From positions 1 to 36,356 of the forward strand of contig CAMNGU010000011.1 in assembly GCA_946538525.1 (NCBI GenBank): a stretch of 36,356 nucleotides of DNA. Reading direction: 5' to 3'. Below are positions 31,241 through 36,356 of the stretch, piece after piece. Below the pieces are notes generated by a model that made no database searches, was not told where the DNA came from, and was given only the letters and a program-made list of their open reading frames with translations. The first letter of the stretch is position 1, and each line of letters begins with the position of its first letter. The position numbers were made by a program, and so were the translations under genes. This DNA is from an uncultured Lachnospiraceae bacterium. GTDB lineage: Bacteria > Bacillota > Clostridia > Lachnospirales > Lachnospiraceae.

Positions 31241-33055
31241 ATGCAGGCAGTTATTCTTGCGGCTGGAATGGGAAAAAGACTAAAGGAACTTACCCATGAT
31301 AACACAAAATGCATGATTAAGGTTAATGGTGTAACATTAATTGAAAGAATGCTTGGACAAATTGATAAACATCATTTATCAAGAATTATAATTGTTGTAG
31401 GATATGAAGGTGAAAAATTAAAAGAATATATTTCTACTCTTAATATAAGTACTCCAATTGAGTATGTTGATAACCCGATATATGATAAAACTAACAATAT
31501 ATATTCGTTGGCGCTTGCAAAGGATTATCTGGCGTCAGATGATACTCTTCTTTTTGAATCTGATCTGATATTTGAAGATTCGCTTATTGATGAGCTTCTT
31601 AATGATTCTAGAGATACCCTTGCGTTGGTTGATAAATATGAAAGCTGGATGGATGGGACATGTGTAAAAATTTCTGAAAATGATGATATTGAAGCATTTG
31701 TTCCTGGAAAGAAGTTTAAATTTAATGAAATTAAAGATTATTACAAGACTGTAAATATATATAAGTTTAGCAAGCATTTTTCAGAAACGCATTATGTTCC
31801 ATTCCTTGATGCATATCAGAAAGCACTTGGATTAAATGAATATTATGAGCAGGTTCTCAGAGTGATTACCATGCTAGATAATCCAGAAATTAAAGCTAAG
31901 AGATTATCTGGACAGAAATGGTATGAGATAGATGATATTCAGGATTTGGATATTGCTGAATCTATCTTTAGTCCTGATGATGATGAAAGGGTTAAACTTA
32001 TACAAGGAAGATATGGCGGTTATTGGAGATACCCAAAATTGCTTGATTTCTGTTATCTAGTTAACCCATATTTTCCTCCGGAAAAGATGAAAGATGAGAT
32101 TAGAGCGAATTTTGATACATTGCTTACGGAATATCCATCAGGGATGCGTGTGAATTCTCTACTTGCTGCCAAAAATTTTGGCGTTCATCAGGAAAATATT
32201 ATTGTTGGAAATGGTGCTGCTGAGCTTATTAAGTCATTGATGGGATATTTAGAGGGAAAGGTAGGTTTTATAAGGCCAACTTTTGAAGAATATCCTAATA
32301 GATATGACAGGAATAATTCGATAGATTTTATTCCTAATAATAATGATTACTCTTATTCAGCTGAAGATATAATTGAATATTTTGAAGATAATAGAATTGA
32401 TAACTTAATCATAATTAATCCTGATAATCCGAGTGGGAATTATATATCAAAAGAAGGATTACTTAAGCTAATTAATTGGACGAAAGACAAAAGTATAAAA
32501 CTTGTTATCGATGAATCTTTTGCAGATTTTTCTGATGAATTAGATAATACACTAATAGATCAGGGGATTCTATCATCAAATCCGCACCTTTTTGTTATGA
32601 AGAGTATTTCAAAGTCTTATGGTGTTCCAGGATTAAGACTAGGTGTTCTAGCATCAGGTGATGAAAAAATAATTGCAAAAATGAAAAAGGATGTTGCTAT
32701 TTGGAATATTAATTCCTTTGGTGAATTCTATTTACAAATAGAGGAAAAATATAAGAAAGATTATGAAGAAGCTTTAGTGAAGTTTAGAACTGAGAGAAAG
32801 CGATATGAAAAGGAATTAGAAAGAGTTAAAGGAGTTAGAGTTATTTCATCTCAGGCAAACTTTGTTATGGTGGAATTGGATGAGGATATTTCTCCAAAGG
32901 ATTTATTAAAGATAATGCTTATTAAGCATAATATTCTTATCAAAGAATTAACAACAAAGACAAATGGCAGAAATTATCTAAGGCTTGCTGTTAGAGATAA
33001 AAAAGATAATGATTATCTTGTCTCGAAATTCTTACTAGAATTGGGAGAAAAATAA
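31241..33055 (+). CDS. LicC-like nucleotidyltransferase fused to a class I/II aminotransferase
   Basis: Two enzymes in one chain of 604 residues. Residues 1 to about 245: AVILAAGMGKRLKELTHDNTKCMIKVNG is a nucleotidyltransferase P-loop of the LicC (phosphocholine cytidylyltransferase) kind, with LLFESDLIFED as the metal site. Residues about 255-604: a fold-type I PLP enzyme of HisC/CobD style with VGNGAAELIKSL, INPDNPSGNYI, LVIDESFADF and MKSISKSYGVPGLRLG (Lys458). A comparable fusion known to me is PntC joined to 2-aminoethylphosphonate transaminase. The product may be a CMP-linked amino-phosphate or phosphonate for the TagF-like transferase upstream. I start at ATG 31241 after GGAGG (31231-31235). 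Substrates are not identifiable by eye; no PEP mutase gene is in the window. Confidence 0.83.
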   Translation: MQAVILAAGMGKRLKELTHDNTKCMIKVNGVTLIERMLGQIDKHHLSRIIIVVGYEGEKLKEYISTLNISTPIEYVDNPIYDKTNNIYSLALAKDYLASDDTLLFESDLIFEDSLIDELLNDSRDTLALVDKYESWMDGTCVKISENDDIEAFVPGKKFKFNEIKDYYKTVNIYKFSKHFSETHYVPFLDAYQKALGLNEYYEQVLRVITMLDNPEIKAKRLSGQKWYEIDDIQDLDIAESIFSPDDDERVKLIQGRYGGYWRYPKLLDFCYLVNPYFPPEKMKDEIRANFDTLLTEYPSGMRVNSLLAAKNFGVHQENIIVGNGAAELIKSLMGYLEGKVGFIRPTFEEYPNRYDRNNSIDFIPNNNDYSYSAEDIIEYFEDNRIDNLIIINPDNPSGNYISKEGLLKLINWTKDKSIKLVIDESFADFSDELDNTLIDQGILSSNPHLFVMKSISKSYGVPGLRLGVLASGDEKIIAKMKKDVAIWNINSFGEFYLQIEEKYKKDYEEALVKFRTERKRYEKELERVKGVRVISSQANFVMVELDEDISPKDLLKIMLIKHNILIKELTTKTNGRNYLRLAVRDKKDNDYLVSKFLLELGEK

Positions 33056-34136
33056 TGAAGGTTACTGTTGTAGGCGGAGGAAATATAGGAACACAATTTG
33101 CAGTACATGCTGCAGAAAGTGGATATGAAGTGACCATATATACTTCAAATCCTGAAATATATGATGGACATCTTGAGATTGTTGATGAGAATGGAGAGAT
33201 AACACATGAAGGTAGGATAGAATGTGTAACATCAGATCCCGTTGAAGCTTTTGAAGATGCGGAATTAATTATGGTTACTTACCCTTCGGATTTAATGGAC
33301 AGCATTTCCGGTGTTATTTATAAATATTCCAGAGATGATGCAATAATAGGTGTTGTGCCTGGAAATGGTGGTAGTGAGTGTGCGTTAAAAAATGCATAGA
33401 ACAGGGAAATATCTTTTTTGGGATTGAAAGGGTTCCTGCCATTGCTCGACTGGTAAAAAAAGGAAGAACTGTAAGATCAACAGGATATAGAAAGGAACTT
33501 CATATTGCATCTATTCCCTGTAAAGAGGCAGAAAAATGTGCGAATATAATAGCTGACATTTATAAGATGTCATGTGGAATAATTCCAAATTTTCTCAATC
33601 TAACAATGACTCCTTCAAACCCTATATTGCATACAACAAGACTTAGGACTATATTCAAAGATTGGAAAGATGGTATAATATATAGTGGCTTGCCTTTATT
33701 TTATGAAGAATGGGATAATGCAAGTTCGGAGTTACTTTTTAAATGCGATGAAGAAGTACAAGATATTTGTAGAGCGCTTCCAGAGTATAATTTACAATTT
33801 GTAAAGTCATTAAAAGAACATTATGAAAGCTTTACCATAGAGGAAATGACTAGGAAAATATCAAGTATAGATGCCTTTAAAGGATTAAAGACACCAGCGG
33901 TGATGTTGAATAGTGGTGGATTAATTCCAGATCTGCATTCTCGATATTTTACAGCAGATTTTTCGTTTGGATTAGCAATCATAAAGCAAATTGCGGATAT
34001 GGCTGGGGTTAGTACTCCTAATATTGATGATACATTGGAATGGTATGATAATATAGCCATCATGAAAAAGTGTTTTAAGTATTCCGATTATGGAATAAGA
34101 GAGAGGAATGATTTTGATGAGTTGTATTTGTTGTAA
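33055..34136 (+). pseudogene. Octopine/opine dehydrogenase family gene broken by a -1 frameshift in an A tract
   Basis: Two ORFs (33055-33399; continuation to 34136) together make a normal opine dehydrogenase of about 360 residues. The first holds the Rossmann start KVTVVGGGNIGTQFAVHAAESGYEV and VVPGNGGSECALK. The second continues CIEQGNIFFGIERVPAIARL and holds the helical domain with TPSNPILHTTRL and AVMLNSGGLIPDLHSRYF. One extra A in the six-A run near 33387-33392 would fuse them exactly. Such enzymes join an amino acid or amine to a 2-keto acid using NAD(P)H. The start overlaps the upstream stop (TAATG). It may be truly inactive, phase-variable, a sequencing error, or rescued by -1 slippage (A_AAA_AAT). 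It is probably a partner of the fusion enzyme upstream. Confidence 0.85.
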
Positions 34137-34424
34137 TATAATGTTAATATGCTTGGGAGTAGTTAATCTTCGCGTTATTAATAGCTATTGACCAGCCGTG
34201 TTAATACTATATTCAAAGAGCTTTTTGTAATTTATAAAGTATGGAATAGAAAAAAAGATATTGGATTGAAAAGTGATGGAAATCTGTATTATTTTTATGC
34301 ATGTGTAATAGTTGCTTGAAATTAAGGATAATATAATAAAAAATGATAGAAAGGTGGCTGTTTTTATAGTAAAGCCTTAAAGGTATTATGGATAATCAAG
34401 AATATTATTATGATGATGAAAAAG
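34137..34424 (+). other. Spacer between opine dehydrogenase and the insertion sequence, with a possible interrupted gene start
   Basis: These 288 nt are AT-rich and contain no full gene or terminator. Near the end there is a TATAAT box (34332-34337) with a poor -35, an AAAGG site (34379-34383) and ATG 34388. The frame from there reads MDNQEYYYDDEKE and hits a stop only inside the IS terminal repeat (34427-34429). This looks like the beginning of the next gene of the locus, cut by the insertion; the rest would lie beyond 36304. Confidence 0.35.
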
Positions 34425-34445
34425 AATGATGTGGGTGTCAAAAGT
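34425..34445 (+). repeat. Left terminal inverted repeat of the IS
   Basis: AATGATGTGGGTGTCAAAAG plus one further T is the exact reverse complement of 36284-36304. The next base outward (G34424 against A36305) does not match, which sets the outer limit of the symmetry. Confidence 0.9.
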
Positions 34446-34484
34446 CGGAATTTGAAGACCTACTATTGATATAGATTTTGTTCT

Positions 34485-34509
34485 TTGACAACTGAATATA
34501 ATTATGGAT
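34485..34509 (+). repeat. Subterminal inverted repeat, left copy
   Basis: TTGACAACTGAATATAATTA followed by TGGAT matches the reverse complement of 36236-36260 at 24 of 25 positions. It lies 39 nt inside the left terminal repeat and is a likely transposase-binding site. Confidence 0.85.
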
Positions 34510-34569
34510 TGGTTATTTTAGAAATTTATCTATGATTTTGAGATGTAAGATATGCTATTGTTCTTACTT

Positions 34570-36174
34570 TTATCGAAGTGATATGCATTTTTCTATTCCT
34601 TTTCCTTTTGTGTATCGGAATAGCTTGACGAAATTTAAGGCGCCAATTTTAAAGCCGAAGAACTGTTTAGTTCTCAGCTTTCCTCTTACTGGCATCTTAT
34701 CAACATTGTATTTGCTTCGCATTATTGATGGAACGGTTTCAACTTCATTTCTTATGCAACCTACAAGTTGATATGTTTCGTCTTCATGTCGTTCTCGTAA
34801 TCGATGTATGTATTCACTTGATTTCTTTGAGACAAATTTACATGCAGTTCTTGTTTTTATATCAGGATTACATTTATCTTTATGCGGACAGTTTTCACAT
34901 TGTTCTCTTTCAAAAGATATCTTGATATTTCCGTTCTGACATATATAATTATTACTTTTGGGTGTATAACCATTCGGACAAGTAATTACAGAAGTACCAT
35001 CCTCAGTGAAGGTGAAATCTCCAAGGATTTCATTTGGTGTCTTTCCAGACAAACCAGTAGTTATAAGGCCTATATTCTTATCAGCAGCTAACTTTCTTGC
35101 TTCTTCACTGTCATAAGCACCATCAGCTATAAGTGCTATAGTGTCTTCTTGAACAGGTGCTTCTTCCAGGTATTCTTTTATGAACTTGGAATCACTATGA
35201 GTATTTACATCATACTGATAATCGGATATAACAGAACCGTTTTCATCAACTGTTTCAATTATGTTTGCAGCATATCCTCTATGATTCTTTCCTGCTTTGC
35301 TTCTGAATGTTGCTTCCGGATCGGAAGGATTCTGTAAAACAGAAGAATCCATTGAATCATTTTTATCTTTTTGAACGCGTTTTGAATCATCGGCAGGATC
35401 AGGCTTTGTTTGTTCACCAATAGCTCTTAGTAGAAGTTGATAATCTTTGTTATCTGCATAGTATTTCTCACACAGTTTTATTAGATCAGATGCATCATCT
35501 ATAACTGTTTGAAGTTTATCCTTTGCGGATGTTTCTTTATCATGATATACAACCTTGTTTCGATTATTTGAATCATGATAATGATTGAATTTTTCAGGAA
35601 GATTTAACACACCATCTTCATATATAGCATTTACAAGATTGGCAAGGCATGTATAAAGTAGTTCAAGCCTTCCCATACATCTGATATTTGATTCTATCAT
35701 CATACTGTCCATTCGTTTTATGGAACCATCAAGATTCATATATTCAGCAATGTATTTTGAAAGCTTTATAATGCATTCATGTATCAGATCAGTTCCGGTA
35801 AGAAGTTCATAAGCGGCACATCTGGATTTGAATCTGCTAAATGTTCTATCGCTAATAGGCTGTTCTTCAAAGCTTATTGTATGAAGAGCATACTGAAATC
35901 GGAAATCAAACTCCATTGATTCGACTATTTCATCATCTGTCAGTCCTGTAAATTCTTTAAGAATCAAAGCTCCTATAATAACATTAATCGGAGCATTTGG
36001 CCGAGAGCTTGTATGCTCGCTGAAAAGAGGAGCAAATATGTACTCATCGATATTCAGAAAAATATGATCTGAAAATGCTTTAGCCCAGGAATTCTCTAAC
36101 ATGCGTTTTTTACGATCGGACGGGAAGTGAAATGAATCGAATAATGATAGTTGCAGATTAGCTTTAAAAGACAT
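34570..36174 (-). CDS. IS1182-family transposase
   Basis: This 534-residue transposase appears intact. The N-terminal DUF772-like part reads RPNAPINVIIGALILKEFTGLTDDEIVESMEF with FRFQYALH and ISDRTFSRFKSRC. The DDE core has MDSMMIESNIRC for the first Asp and ALIADGAYDSEEARKLAADKNIGL for the second. A Cys cluster (REQCENCPHKDKCNP) precedes the C-terminal RSKYNVDKMPVRGKLRTKQFFGFKIGALNFVKLF. Length and layout fit IS1182. GAGGTG (36180-36185, minus strand) is correctly spaced for the ATG. A minus-strand TATAAT (36211-36216) is the likely -10 box. It is convergent to the glycan operon, so read-through from the operon would be antisense to it. Confidence 0.93.
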   Translation of the reverse strand: MSFKANLQLSLFDSFHFPSDRKKRMLENSWAKAFSDHIFLNIDEYIFAPLFSEHTSSRPNAPINVIIGALILKEFTGLTDDEIVESMEFDFRFQYALHTISFEEQPISDRTFSRFKSRCAAYELLTGTDLIHECIIKLSKYIAEYMNLDGSIKRMDSMMIESNIRCMGRLELLYTCLANLVNAIYEDGVLNLPEKFNHYHDSNNRNKVVYHDKETSAKDKLQTVIDDASDLIKLCEKYYADNKDYQLLLRAIGEQTKPDPADDSKRVQKDKNDSMDSSVLQNPSDPEATFRSKAGKNHRGYAANIIETVDENGSVISDYQYDVNTHSDSKFIKEYLEEAPVQEDTIALIADGAYDSEEARKLAADKNIGLITTGLSGKTPNEILGDFTFTEDGTSVITCPNGYTPKSNNYICQNGNIKISFEREQCENCPHKDKCNPDIKTRTACKFVSKKSSEYIHRLRERHEDETYQLVGCIRNEVETVPSIMRSKYNVDKMPVRGKLRTKQFFGFKIGALNFVKLFRYTKGKGIEKCISLR

Positions 36175-36210
36175 ATGAACACCTCACGAATGTTTGAATT
36201 TACTATATCT

Positions 36211-36216
36211 ATTATA
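36211..36216 (-). promoter_or_regulatory. -10 box of the transposase gene
   Basis: On the minus strand TATAAT lies about 36 nt upstream of the transposase start. The perfect TTGACA of the right subterminal repeat is too far away (about 40 nt) to be its -35, and no good -35 is visible at 17 nt. Confidence 0.4.
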
Positions 36217-36235
36217 CAAAATAAGAAGTGTTTCT

Positions 36236-36260
36236 ATCCATAACTATATTCAGTTGTCAA
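36236..36260 (-). repeat. Subterminal inverted repeat, right copy
   Basis: Read on the minus strand this is TTGACAACTGAATATAGTTA followed by TGGAT, one mismatch from the left copy at 34485-34509. It lies 23 nt inside the right terminal repeat. Confidence 0.85.
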
Positions 36261-36283
36261 GGTACATTGAGGTGTCATTCTAT

Positions 36284-36304
36284 ACTTTTGACACCCACAT
36301 CATT
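36284..36304 (-). repeat. Right terminal inverted repeat of the IS
   Basis: ACTTTTGACACCCACATCAT plus T is the perfect inverse of 34425-34445. Only 52 nt of flanking sequence remain in the window after it, AT-rich and without a recognisable gene. Confidence 0.9.
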
Positions 36305-36356
36305 ATATTGCTTCATATACGTTATTTATATATTTACTACATTGGTTGATAAAAGA

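Larger units (their letters stand above)
34425..36304. mobile_element. IS1182-like insertion sequence, apparently complete
   Basis: The element is 1880 bp, bounded by a perfect 21-bp inverted repeat (34425-34445 and 36284-36304; inner core GTGGGTGTCAAAAGT). A second inverted pair of 25 bp with one mismatch lies inside: 34485-34509 (TTGACAACTGAATATA...) and 36236-36260. It carries one intact transposase on the minus strand. The outermost AATGAT/ATCATT may belong to a palindromic target rather than to the element, so the true ends could be 4-6 bp inside. I see no clear direct target duplication. Confidence 0.88.

Noticed and set aside
33396-33460. A downstream stimulatory stem for programmed frameshifting in the opine dehydrogenase gene.
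   Set aside because: Only a bulged 6-bp stem with a long loop (CAGGGAA...TTCCTG) is visible, too weak to claim recoding; simple indel mutation or phase variation is equally likely.
36271-36282. GGTGTCATTCTA in the right end of the IS is identical to part of the hairpin at 11931.
   Set aside because: Only 12 nt are shared, the pairing partner is absent in the IS, and no other similarity extends outward; likely coincidence.

Overview
The window looks like a chromosomal segment of a low-GC Gram-positive Clostridia, most likely Lachnospiraceae of the Butyrivibrio/Pseudobutyrivibrio type. This rests on the rpsF-ssb-rpsR order, tRNA genes without encoded CCA, strong AGGAGG-type ribosome sites, a classical sigma-A promoter and the style of the glycan genes. 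The genus is inference only.

Layout. Positions 1-440 hold three tRNA genes (partial Val-TAC, initiator Met-CAT, Phe-GAA), a structured spacer element and a terminator. Positions 567-1950 hold rpsF-ssb-rpsR with a strong promoter, a folded 5' leader and an intrinsic terminator. From 2158 to about 34136 every gene lies on the + strand with short gaps and no convincing internal terminator. dapF comes first, followed by a surface-polysaccharide locus of about 31 kb. An IS1182-like insertion sequence (34425-36304) closes the window and appears to have landed just after the start codon of a further reading frame.

How the locus may work. RfbF-RfbG-RfbH plus a short-chain reductase make a CDP-3,6-dideoxyhexose. 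RfbC, an FdtA/QdtA-like ketoisomerase, an FdtB/QdtB-like aminotransferase and a GNAT acetyltransferase feed dTDP-linked sugars, probably a rhamnose-type sugar and a 3-acetamido-3,6-dideoxyhexose; rmlA/B/D must lie elsewhere. Two lipid-phosphate-sugar synthases (GtrB-like; GT2 plus DUF2304) and three large polytopic GT-C-like proteins suggest side-chain decoration on the outer face. A Wzm/Wzt ABC exporter with a glycan-binding Wzt C-terminus sits directly upstream of a methyltransferase and an 1130-residue protein made of a kinase-like fold, a coiled coil and two GT2 domains. That set recalls the WbdD/WsaE chain-termination logic of Gram-negative and S-layer glycans. A MOP flippase gives a second export route. 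The distal genes (TagF/TagB-like transferase, cytidylyltransferase-aminotransferase fusion, frameshifted opine dehydrogenase) look like a module for making and attaching an unusual CDP-activated amino-phosphate, phosphonate or opine substituent.

Most unusual points: the kinase/coiled-coil/double-GT protein; a membrane glycosyltransferase carrying a trigger-factor-like PPIase domain; an ABC permease with an added extracytoplasmic domain; the cytidylyltransferase-aminotransferase/opine module with a break in an A6 tract; and two families of short intergenic repeats (a TCATCCTGAG-type hairpin and 13-15-nt A-rich tandem units) placed just in front of start codons. All identifications come from reading the sequence; no database search was run.
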